Positions 11,470 to 20,478 of a DNA stretch of 64,000 nt are shown here, in pieces. The stretch comes from Crambe crambe (taxonomy: Eukaryota; Porifera; Demospongiae; Poecilosclerida; Crambeidae), in contig OZ004597.1 of assembly GCA_963924555.1 (NCBI GenBank), positions 1,054,001 through 1,118,000 of the forward strand, read 5' to 3'. Position 1 is the first letter of the stretch; each line of letters starts with the position of its first letter. A program made the translations under genes and the position numbers. The notes beneath the pieces were generated by a model. That model saw only the letters and a list, made by a program, of their open reading frames with translations, did not search any database and was not told the origin of the DNA.

Positions 11470-12728
11470 TTTCTCTCTTTTTTTAAATTAAATTTTTAGC
11501 ACTAGCTCCCCTGCTTAAGTCCTTGGTAGCTACATGTCAAAGGGTGGACTAGCTACATATATAAGATCATGAAACTTTGAGGAGACATAGCTATTATTAT
11601 GACAAATTGCTCCTTCCCCACATGCAGTGCATGTGGGGTATGAAATATAAATTTTGTACTTGGTAACCATGGACAATCGACCACACAGCATGCATTATAA
11701 GCATGGTGTGATTGATTGCCCCTCTGTTAAAGAGGAAAATGGCAATTCGACTGTTTCGCTCTATTTGGAGCTCTTCAGCATGGTGCAACCAAGTACATAG
11801 AACACATTCAGGTTTATAAAATTGTCTCAGTACTCTTCTAATCACTGTCAGAGCAGTCAAGTTCTCTGCCCTCCGCTTTAATTCATATGTACAAGTTAAA
11901 ATCAAAATGTTCACACAATTAAATTTCATTTTTGATAGAATAACTGAATCTGACATAATAATGCCTTGCATTTTTGCATGAATAGCCAGCTGCAAACCTT
12001 GACATGCATGACCCTCCATAGGACTAATAGCTATAAAATGAAGTTGGATTTTCTCAGGAAACAGTAAGATGTAGCTGCTATGACTGCTTACCCTGTATTC
12101 TTATAAAATATAATTTTGGAGCCTGAAAGATTAAACACTGAAGAACAGTAAAAATGCATTAGCTATAGCTGTAAACCCGAATTACTCGATGTGCATGAGC
12201 ACAAACGTTAAATGCGAAATAAATTTTGCACGAATGGTTTGATTTTAACTTGTACTGTATGTTACCATACAGTGGCACCAAGTTTTTTAGCCTGTGAGTC
12301 TGTGTTAAGTACTGTTGCCTATACAGAGAAAGGATCAGTGCTCGTTGGGACTTTTACATATATCCATATCCATACATATACAGTTAAACTGGAAGTGAAT
12401 GACATCTGGCCTATGTGTTAATGTGCGCCAGTACACTATAATGATGCCATTCTTTATGCAACACCACCTTTTTACTTCCAGCTGTGTCCCAACGTTTCAA
12501 GTGGCACCCCCCTGCACTGTTGTAATCATTATCCTTCTCTACAGTACTTCTTCCTTCAATCATATAAATAAGCTGGGAAGTGCCATTGTGGTGTTGCTCC
12601 TGGTGCTTATACACAGCAGGCTATACATGATGATGCTGTATAACAACTGGCATAATTGCCAAGTATACTTTGTGATGTGCAATAAGTAGCACTGACACAC
12701 AATCATCATAGTGAAGGTATTCAAGTAA
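11470..12728. other. Repeat-rich interval with no confident gene
   Basis: AT-rich sequence with a short perfect hairpin at 11618-11640 (CCCCACATGC and GCATGTGGGG around AGT). A 140-codon open frame on the minus strand (11597-12019) has no recognised domain. The hairpin could be the terminal structure of a Helitron-like element whose debris lies just downstream, but no CTRR terminus was found. Confidence 0.4.
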
Positions 12729-13514
12729 TTATAAGACTGAGCATACGACTTCAAAGTGTTCAGAATGAAATCTTATGTACATTGCCTTTTGTGTGACATC
12801 ATCACATGTGACATCATCATACATGGTTAGATTTATCCGGGAGGGGGGATATTTATGCCAATCATTTAAATTTTTAACAAATGAATATATTGGAGTATTT
12901 AGCAAATGTGCAAAAGCAAACATTTCGATATCAGTACCCCAAGTATTTATTTTGTCCATATTGGTTCTATTCAAGTAGTCATTAACACTTTTATAGCCAT
13001 AGGTGCCCAAGAACCCAGGAATTCTTTGCAAGTGTTCTATTATGGCCAAACGTACAGCTACATGATGTCTTTGAGTTCCCGTTACTATGTGGGAAAGACA
13101 CCGAAACAGACAATTGCCATCTGCTATAATTTTTTGCATCTTATCTGGACGTGTCAGAATTACATTGGCACCACCCTGACTTAATCCATTTTTGCAATGA
13201 TATGGAATATTTAGTACACCACATGCAACTTTTTGCCACTCTTCGTCCACTGAATGGAATCTACACTCTGGCCACTCTTCCTGTAATATTATGTTTCCAT
13301 CTATGTGATTGCTTGTGGGAATGCTGTTACTACTGCTATGGTCTGCTTTCTTTTCATCTGGTTCATTGGGTTGAGGTGGGTTTGAATTTATCAAAGGTTC
13401 AACAGCAAGAACAACCTCATAATGAGCTTGTGGGTGTCTTAGATACAGGGAATTTGATGCTAAGTCTGTTTTCACTGTCTTGTCTACGCTGCTAGGTTTG
13501 AACCTATCCCACAT
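12729..13514 (-). CDS. OTU-domain cysteine protease, transposon-associated type
   Basis: About 261 residues from the first in-frame ATG; the open frame extends 11 codons further upstream without an ATG. The C-terminal half carries OTU hallmarks: ADGNCLFRCLSH with the catalytic Asp and Cys, the helix-rich core with DIEMFAFAHLLNTPIY, and the terminal HFEVV with the catalytic His. The family removes ubiquitin or ubiquitin-like tags. Free-standing OTU proteins of this kind are often carried by Helitron and other large mobile elements, and the DUF6570-like ORF on the opposite strand supports that origin. The frame looks intact. The N-terminal 100 residues are low-complexity and unrecognised, and whether it is expressed is unknown. 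Confidence 0.7.
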   Translation of the reverse strand: MWDRFKPSSVDKTVKTDLASNSLYLRHPQAHYEVVLAVEPLINSNPPQPNEPDEKKADHSSSNSIPTSNHIDGNIILQEEWPECRFHSVDEEWQKVACGVLNIPYHCKNGLSQGGANVILTRPDKMQKIIADGNCLFRCLSHIVTGTQRHHVAVRLAIIEHLQRIPGFLGTYGYKSVNDYLNRTNMDKINTWGTDIEMFAFAHLLNTPIYSFVKNLNDWHKYPPSRINLTMYDDVTCDDVTQKAMYIRFHSEHFEVVCSVL

Positions 13515-14325
13515 ACATGGAAATGTAGTAAAGTGCAAACCTCTCACCGAGTCAGAAGTGAGTAGTATACTTGATTTTAAGTCACAGTTCGAGAACCGGA
13601 TTCATGAACTGTCACAGGTTTTGGACAATATTGATGGTGGTTGTCCAAACTACCATTACAGTAAGGATTTAAGTGGTCAATCTAGAGAACTCAAAGGGCA
13701 CAGCTTGCTCTGTTACACGGGTACAGAATGCAAAAGCAGACTTAGGATTCTGAGATCAGCTGCCACTCATTATCCTATTTTGCGTTCTTTATTACGTGCT
13801 GTGTATGTTACTATTAATAGCCTGCACAGCGTATCTATGCTTGATGAAGCACTCAAGTCTGGTGACTTTGCCTTTCTAATGAACAATTTAGATGGTGATT
13901 CTGAATCTCTTTTGAGTAATGATGTGGAAAAAACTCATGAGCTTACTGAAATAGCACACTCAGTCCTGAGAAGGAGAGATCTAGAATTGCATCTTCAGGT
14001 CACTCATGCTGGGCTAATAGCTGAGTATCAAAAGGCAGTTGAGGACTATCCTCAGAATCCATGCTGTAGCTGTCAGCAGTTACATCAACGCAGAAACGTA
14101 ACCAAAGTTAATTTCTCAAATAAATTGGGAAACACTGTGTGGCCTGCGCTGAAACAGTTCATGCTAAGAGACAACAAACAAGCTGCAGATGAGACACATT
14201 TCATGTGCAACTACTGTAAATCTAGTATGAAACATGATAAAATGCCACCACGCTGTGTGCTCAATGGTTTAGAGGTGATTCCCATTCCATTCCGTGGACG
14301 GGTGATGATTACATTTAAAAATTGA
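13480..14325 (+). pseudogene. Truncated Helitron-like ORF with DUF6570-type region
   Basis: An open frame of about 281 codons with no ATG at its start. It ends with a Cys-rich region resembling the DUF6570 part of Helitron Rep-helicase proteins: CCSCQQLH, HFMCNYCKSSM, then PPRCVLNGLEVIPIP. The usual continuation and the Rep and helicase domains are missing. The frame diverges after IPIP and stops at 14325, just before duplication copy B begins. Its 5' end overlaps the OTU ORF in antisense for about 35 bp. Best read as a 5'- and 3'-truncated remnant of a Helitron-type element. Confidence 0.65.
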
Positions 14326-14354
14326 CACACATAGCCTACTCAAGCTTAGATTAG

Positions 14355-16550
14355 ATTAGATGAGCAGCGTAAGTTTGAGAAGGCAGAGAGAGAAGCACTC
14401 TATGATGATGAATGTCTGGGAGGGTTCATAGTGTCAGGAAGTGATGATGATTGTAGCAGTAAGACACAGCAGAGAAAGAGTCGGAACAAGAGGGTAAGTT
14501 ACGTTTACAGTGTGTGTAGTTACATAAAAGTAACTGACTGTAGAAGGTAAAAATGTAGGAAGGGTATGGGATGGCATAGAATGTGTGTGATACTGAATAG
14601 TCATTAAATATTGACAGGTACCATAACAATGTATACTGTACTTTGGATGAGAACAATATCTCTCTCTCTCCTTCAGAGTGGCACAGCATCAACTATTTCC
14701 CACTCCTCCACTCTAAATAATGCACACCTATGATGGACCCATTATTATTTCCAGTGATGATTTAAGTAATGATAGGAGTTTCTTTCACACACCACCGACT
14801 CCAGAGCTAAGCCAAGTGAAGAGATCAGAGTCAAGACCGAGGACCGAAGTGAAGCAGAAAGTGAGAAGGGACCCACATCCTGTGGATGAAGTGAAGTCCA
14901 TGGAACCAAAGGCATGGTATGACAGTCTGATAAAAGAAGAGCATGAGGACCAGAGTGGGAAGTTGGTCTTTCTCTTTGAGCTTCTTGAACAGACTAGACA
15001 GTTGAAAGAGAAAGTGCTGGTCTTCTCACAGAGTCTGCTGACCCTCGATATCATAGAGGAGTTTCTGGGAAAGCCTCAGTTTGGAGACTGGATCAAAGCA
15101 GTGGATTACTGTAGGCTGGATGGTTCCACTGGTATCGATGCCAGGACAGCTCATATATCAGACTTCAATAAAAGTGGAAATGACTTTTTTGTGGGGTGGG
15201 GCGATTTAAGAAATGTTTGTTTCATGCTTTAATTTTTGCAAAACCATGACGATTTGCCCCACAAAATAGAAAATTATAGTGGAACCCACTAACTTTAGTA
15301 TGGAACAATGGGTGTGAACTTACATGGGATATAACTATTGATTAGGTTAAGGCTCTTCTTAATTTCAACGAGAGCTGGTTCACTAGGAGTTAATCTGGTT
15401 TCAGCTAACAGAGTTGTCATCTTTGATGCGTGTTGGAACCCATCACATGACCTTCAAGTCATCTTTAGGGCTTATCGTTATGGGCAAGAAAAGCCTGTAT
15501 TTATCTACAGGCTATTGGCACAGGTAATTCACAGCACTTTATGAGACAACACTATATATATATACAACTTCCTATTTCAGGGAACAATGGAAGAGAAGAT
15601 TTATGACCGTCAGGTTACAAAGCAGTCCCTCTCTATGCGAGTGATAGACGAAAAACAAATTAGCTGTCACTATACTTCTACTGACTTAGCAGAGCTGTTC
15701 AGGAAGATTTGGTGCTTAGTAGGATCTTGGAGAAGCTCCAGCCTGAGTGGATTACTGGCTTCCATGAGCACAACTCTCTGTTAAGGCATATAGATGATGA
15801 GGAACTGTCAGAGGAAGAAAGGAAGGCAGCATGGGACCAGTACAATCAGAAGATGGCTATGGAGAGTGCTAGGTGAGTATTTTTGTCTCCAAAGACAAAA
15901 ACAGTTCTAAATGTGCCTTTTTACAACACAGTACAGACCTTACACGGTATAATTACACATCTTAGGTACAATTTGGGGACACTTCAAAACCGATTGGACT
16001 CTTCTCAGCCTTCTGCACCACTAGAAGCCATCTCTCAAATAGGAACTTCTCTATCTCATCCCACTACTTCAGGCATCGCCAGTGTGAACACGTTTGTTAT
16101 CCTAGTTTATCAGGCAGTTGAACAAGTGAAAGATTTAAAGAATATCCTTCTACATATAAAGTTGCTGAAACAGAAGTACCAGTCTGACAGGATACCACAG
16201 GCTGTTGGGAAAGAACTGTTAACTCTGGAACAAAGAAAAAATGATGGCTTTAGCCATCTCTCTGAAAAAATTAAGGCTGTTAAGGACAAACTACGTCAAT
16301 TAACCACAGATCATAATGTGCCCTCATCTTCTTCTTCCTCTATCAAATCATTCAGGGAAACCCCCCTACACTTTACCGTCAAGTCTCTCACCCAAGCGTT
16401 CCTGTTTCAAGTACTAGCAATGGTCATCGTCAAATCTCTCACCCAAGTCCTCAAGTTAGTATTTCAAGTGCTGGCAGTGGTCATCGTACTGTTTCTGTTG
16501 ATACTAACACAATAGTTAGCAGTACTACTGAAAACCCTTCATCATAAGTT
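14355..16550 (+). pseudogene. Decayed duplicate of the ATRX 3' half
   Basis: Duplicates ATRX from 6415 onward but lacks the promoter, the ADD domain and the ATPase N-lobe. Several lesions break the frame: an indel near 14728 makes an in-frame TGA; a deletion at about 15182 removes the splice donor that follows the ASN-GLU exon (7276 in copy A); a deletion of about 130 bp joins the LAELF codons directly to the next exon and shifts the frame to a stop at 15784; and another deletion removes about 35 codons near 16286. The serine-rich tail is also read out of frame. Some intact splice signals persist, so spliced noncoding transcripts remain possible. Confidence 0.88.
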
Positions 16551-16629
16551 AATTCCACTATTATTAATTATCATAGCATTGCAGTAATTAATGAAATAAT
16601 TATCATTAAGATGACAAAATTTATAGTGT

Positions 16630-18120
16630 TCAGTGGCATGGAGTTAGCCGAAGTTTGATGTCATTCTTTGCATGAATTACCAACTTTGGGATCATTTCTA
16701 CCTTGTGTGTTTCATCCAAAGAGATGTGGAATCGGTTGATTATGTAAGCAATAACCATCCTCTCTTCATTTAGAGCAAAAGTCTGTCCAATGCAATTGCG
16801 ATAACCAGCAGAAAAAGGCATGTAGGCATAAGGGTGTCTTCCTTCAGCATTGCTTGGATGGAAACGAAGAGGATCGTACTCATTCGGATTTTTCCATATA
16901 TCTGGGTGACGCTGCATTTCAAAGACCCCAAAATCGACTGTTGTGCCTTTAGGGATGATGTGACCTTCAAGTTCAGTGTCTTGTTTGGTACATCGTACAA
17001 ACTGAAACACAGGAGGGTAGAGCCGCATACCCTCTTTGATGCACCAAAGAGTGTACTTCAGCTCCTTCAGGTCATCATAGTCGAGCCGTTCCCTCCCCAT
17101 CAGGACGTTCCTCACTTCCTCACGGATCTTCTCCTGATGTTCTGGATGTTGGGCCAGGCAGTAGAGGGTCCAGGACATACCACTGGTAGTGGTGTCATGG
17201 CCCTCGAACATAAAAGTGTCTGCTTCATCTCTAATCTCCAAATCACTCAAACCTTTCCCATTTTCATCATGGACGGTAAGGAGGATATCCAAAAAGTCTT
17301 GGTGTCGCTTGTGCTCACCACTTTTCTTTTTTTCAAGCTCTAGAGTTTTTTTCCTCTCCCTTATCAGTGACTCGGTATAGTCATGGACCAATTTGCATGC
17401 CTTCTTGAATCTCTTCCCTGCAGATGTGCGATAATAGATGAAGTCTGGCCTATTAAAAAGGCTGTATCCTCGCTCAATCACCAATTCACTTATTTCAGGA
17501 ATGGCACTGATGTATGGGTGACTGTCAGAGAGTTGACAATTCCCCTCAGTGCTAAATGCACACCGTATGAGGATGTCTAAAGAGAGCATGCTGACGTCCT
17601 TGAAGACCTGTACCGATACTCCATTTCTTGCTGCAGCTGTCCACTTTTTCAAGAAGATCTCCAAGCAACTGTTAAATGCAGGGATGTAACCTTTGAGGAT
17701 TCCATAGTGGAATGCTGGAGTGAGAAGACGTCTGTTGCGCTCCCATTTTTCACCACCAGCTGTAAGCAGACCATCCCCCAACCATGGCATGAGAAAGAAA
17801 TAAGCAGATTTATCCTTAGGTAGTGTCTTCATCTTTTTCACACAATCAGGGTGGGTAAGCTGGATGACAGGCTCAAATGGACCCAACCAATACTTGACCA
17901 GCTTGAGTCTGTTCTGCTGTATGAAGGCCAGCCATTTCATTTGACTCTCTTGGTCTTGTTCTAGCTGGTGAAGATTCCCCCATAACCAGTGAGTGGGCCA
18001 ACCAGCAATACCCTCGAGTGCTTTCTTTGTCTTATGCACACTCCACAAGAATTGAGAAATCTTGAAGAAAGTGAAAAATGCAAATACAAGAGAACCAAAG
18101 AAGATTACTAATAATAGCAT
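16630..18120 (-). CDS. Cytochrome P450, CYP4-like, copy B
   Basis: 496 residues, single exon, intact. It is the tandem duplicate of the P450 at 9019-10512, with about 34 amino-acid differences by eye. The I-helix is the canonical CYP4 form EGHDTTTSG, where copy A has GGHDTSTSG. The ExxR helix (KEGMR) and haem loop FSAGYRNCIGQ are unchanged. Differences cluster in substrate-region segments (for example LFYYMPD against LFNRPD, TEEDTE against TKQDTE), so substrate range may have diverged. Conservation of this frame while the adjoining ATRX fragment decayed implies selection on the P450. Confidence 0.95.
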   Translation of the reverse strand: MLLLVIFFGSLVFAFFTFFKISQFLWSVHKTKKALEGIAGWPTHWLWGNLHQLEQDQESQMKWLAFIQQNRLKLVKYWLGPFEPVIQLTHPDCVKKMKTLPKDKSAYFFLMPWLGDGLLTAGGEKWERNRRLLTPAFHYGILKGYIPAFNSCLEIFLKKWTAAARNGVSVQVFKDVSMLSLDILIRCAFSTEGNCQLSDSHPYISAIPEISELVIERGYSLFNRPDFIYYRTSAGKRFKKACKLVHDYTESLIRERKKTLELEKKKSGEHKRHQDFLDILLTVHDENGKGLSDLEIRDEADTFMFEGHDTTTSGMSWTLYCLAQHPEHQEKIREEVRNVLMGRERLDYDDLKELKYTLWCIKEGMRLYPPVFQFVRCTKQDTELEGHIIPKGTTVDFGVFEMQRHPDIWKNPNEYDPLRFHPSNAEGRHPYAYMPFSAGYRNCIGQTFALNEERMVIAYIINRFHISLDETHKVEMIPKLVIHAKNDIKLRLTPCH

Positions 18121-18161
18121 TTTCCCTTATCGTTTCATCTATTGTTTCACCTATTTCACTC

Positions 18162-18169
18162 TATTTATA
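18162..18169 (-). promoter_or_regulatory. TATA box of P450 copy B
   Basis: TATAAATA on the minus strand about 42 bp upstream of the ATG, conserved with copy A. An 8 bp CACTCTAT-like insertion alters the spacing slightly. Confidence 0.55.
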
Positions 18170-18356
18170 GCTATTTTTCTAGTTTGTTTAATGTAAGTTT
18201 GTACAATGGAAGACTAACAGGAACAGGATGGGATGGACTGCTCTTTTAACAGTGATGCATTATTGGAACGTTTTTGCGATCAACACCGCGAGAGCGCCAC
18301 GCGCATGTCACAAATTGTCATGGTTACCCCCGGCCCCTGACATCGACAGCTGTCTT

Positions 18357-18498
18357 TAGCTACAGAGGATTTCACGATCTTTGCAACGGGAAAGCCAAAA
18401 GCGGAAGTAATTCAAACCTACTGATTGGTCAGATTCCTCATGTTGATCATGTGACTGGCTTTTTGCAGTTGCAAAGATCGTGAAATCCTCTGTAGCTA
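18357..18498. mobile_element. 142 bp TIR element (MITE), left
   Basis: Perfect 31 bp inverted arms, 18357-18387 and 18468-18498, beginning TAGCTACAGAGGATTTC. The element may be flanked by TA, as in Tc1/mariner-type insertions. Its right arm and downstream flank are copied once more by the tandem duplication that follows. Confidence 0.8.
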
Positions 18499-18676
18499 TC
18501 TATACTTACTTGAACCATAGATATAAGAGGTTCAAAGCCAAAAGCGGAAGTAATTCAAACCTACTGATTGGTCAGATTCCTCATGTTGATCATGTGACTG
18601 GCTTTTTGCAGTTGCAAAGATCGTGAAATCCTCTGTAGCTATCTATACTTACTTGAACCATAGATATAAGAGGTTT
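18391..18676 (+). repeat. Two tandem 143 bp units
   Basis: AAAGCCAAAAGCGGAAG at 18391 recurs at 18534, and the two units are identical or nearly so to 18676. Each unit holds the interior and right arm of the small TIR element plus a flank ending GATATAAGAGG, which is also the beginning of the inner inverted-repeat shell. Confidence 0.85.
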
Positions 18677-19671
18677 ACGGGATTGGAAACGGATCACGTG
18701 CTCTCGTTAGCAACTAACAACCGAGGCGCGTTGACAGCTGAATGACATAGCACTTTTGTCAAAGTTGCTGTTCTGACAAGATCCGTGAGGTAAGACTTAT
18801 GCCAATGATACTATAATACACTAGGGCATAGATTTACTGTATGAAATAAATTTTAGCTCAGATTTTCAAGTTTAATCCTACAAATACTACTGTAGTGGTT
18901 AATGGGACTATAATCCCTCTCACGCTTGATAGAATCAATTGCTGTTGCCCATTTTCTGATCAAAAGGCATGTAAACTTTAGCTTAATGTTAGTTTTTGTA
19001 TTAGCTGACATATATTGTCTCTAGCATTTGCAAGTGGTGTTAAAACTGTAATCCCTCTCCCAAGAAATAGATTAACAATATTGCAACTGTATTAGTTATT
19101 TCAGGGAAAGGATAGAACAGTAAATGGAATTGGTGCATTCGTTTTCTATACAATAGTCATCCTATGGAGATGGCAAGCTTACTATAATTATTTCCCCCCT
19201 AATATCCATAGGGTCACAGCTGACTGAGCCGAATTCTTGAGGTGGATGGTGTCAAAATCCAACAGCCAAAAGCTGGAAGTATTGCAATAATGCTGATGAG
19301 GGAGAACTGAGCAGAAACTGGCGGATAACTTTGGGGGAAATTATCTAGCTATAATAATGATGAATTTATGTCTAATTTTAATACCAAAAGTCATTCTGGC
19401 CTTTCTTTCAAATCAATCACATAAAATTAATGTATAATGAGCAATGATAGGTACTCATAGTTATAATTACAAGGAAAAAAGTTAGCTATGAATAATTAAT
19501 AACTTCCTTCCTCAGACTCTCCAACTTCAAACTGCCTTGAAAGGAGTGAATATTGATCTCCTTTCTTACACAAAAACAAAAACAAAATTTCATTGTAAAG
19601 CCCGCAAGGGATACAGAGAGAACATAATATGAAATAACCAGGCTTATGATGTGACATGATACAATAACTTG

Positions 19672-19842
19672 CTATAGAGTTGTGTGCAATATTGTTCTAA
19701 GTGATAGTGCCTTTTCAAAGGTTTCCTCGCAAGGAGTTGTGAGAAGGTGCAGCAGGTGCTTGAGTTCGCAGCCGAGGTGAACCTTGGTGATGTGGTCCGC
19801 AGGAAGGTCGTACTTGTGCCCGCACACAGGACAGGCAGTCAT
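19672..19842 (-). CDS. 56-residue ORF with UBZ4-like zinc finger
   Basis: A short, comparatively GC-rich frame beginning with ATG at 19842. The first 25 residues contain CPVCGHKYD, then DHITKVHLGC, which is C-x2-C-x9-H-x4-H-x2-C. This resembles the Rad18-type UBZ4 ubiquitin-binding zinc finger (CPVCG then HINxHLxxC), with one extra residue before the last His. The frame stays open upstream to about 19915 without another ATG, so it may be one exon of a longer gene or of a transposon protein. It lies inside the nested inverted repeats. Function not established. Confidence 0.4.
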   Translation of the reverse strand: MTACPVCGHKYDLPADHITKVHLGCELKHLLHLLTTPCEETFEKALSLRTILHTTL

Positions 19843-19992
19843 CTGTGAACACTGGGATGGTTTCTTAATGCTGCATGCGCGTGCGCATCTGTCAACGCGC
19901 CTCGGTTGTGCAGTTCATTGGGCGTTTCCAATCCCGTAAAACCTCTTATATCTATGCTTGAACATGGCCTAGAGTAGGAGAGTTACTCTGGC

Positions 19993-20256
19993 ACTACAGA
20001 GGTTTTAGGGAATCTTGGTCGTCAGGCCTCGGACCACTACGCATGCGCACTGCTTGAATTTTTGAAATTGTGCTCAGATTTGGAAAGGACTTTAGAGAAG
20101 TAAGCTTTGAAGAGCTAGCTAGTGACTGTTCTAGTATAGTTCTAACCTATTAGCATGCCATTCACCTTCTCCGGTGAGATTTTCGAGGCTCAAAAGTTGA
20201 GCATGCGCGAGAATGCACACTCAGCATTTTGCAAGATTCCCTAAAACCTCTGTAGT
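19993..20256. mobile_element. 264 bp TIR element (MITE), right
   Basis: Perfect 25 bp inverted arms, 19993-20017 and 20232-20256, beginning ACTACAGAGGTTTTAGGG. The arm shares CTACAGAGGwTTT with the left element and AGAGGTTTxACGGG with the inner shell, indicating one TIR family. Interior noncoding. Confidence 0.8.
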
Positions 20257-20478
20257 ACTCATCATAATGAGCACTGACAGAGGGGGCCGGGGCAATTTGT
20301 GAGCATGCGCGTGGCGCTCTCGCAAAAACGTTGCAAAATCTCATTGCCACTCGCACGCAGCGCGCGAAATTAAAAATAAGGGAATTCCCTTTACCATCGA
20401 TCGATATGTGTGCGTGGTGTGTGTGCAAGTGATTAGAATGAGAACTTATTTCCTAATAATAAAAGTTATGTTGTGTGC

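Larger units (their letters stand above)
14355..18244. repeat. Segmental duplication, copy B
   Basis: Same-orientation copy of 6415-10618, shortened to 3.9 kb by several deletions. Its left junction sits in TTAGATTAGATTAGATG, three TTAGA units, only one of which is shared with copy A. The right junction is at ACTGCTCT. Confidence 0.9.
18267..20332. mobile_element. Nested inverted-repeat (foldback) element, about 2.07 kb
   Basis: Three concentric shells of inverted sequence. Outer: 18267-18339 against 20282-20332, sharing AACGTTTTTGCG, GAGAGCGCCACGCGCATG, CACAAATTG and CCGGCCCC. Middle: each side holds its own small TIR element starting CTACAGAGG (18357-18498 and 19993-20256). Inner: 18659-18690 and 18718-18737 against 19924-19956 and 19889-19908. 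The centre (18738-19888) is mostly unrecognised, apart from a small ORF at 19672-19842. No transposase is seen. It could be a composite foldback transposon, or successive MITE insertions into a palindrome. Confidence 0.75.

Noticed and set aside
11597-12019. 140-codon minus-strand frame as a gene
   Set aside because: No recognisable domain, no partner exons and AT-rich repeat context; could be chance or transposon debris.
18274-18483. 69-codon frame in the TIR element
   Set aside because: Spans inverted-repeat arms and their loop; no coding character.
20162-20428. 88-codon Cys/Arg-rich frame
   Set aside because: Lies across the outer and middle inverted-repeat arms and has no domain.
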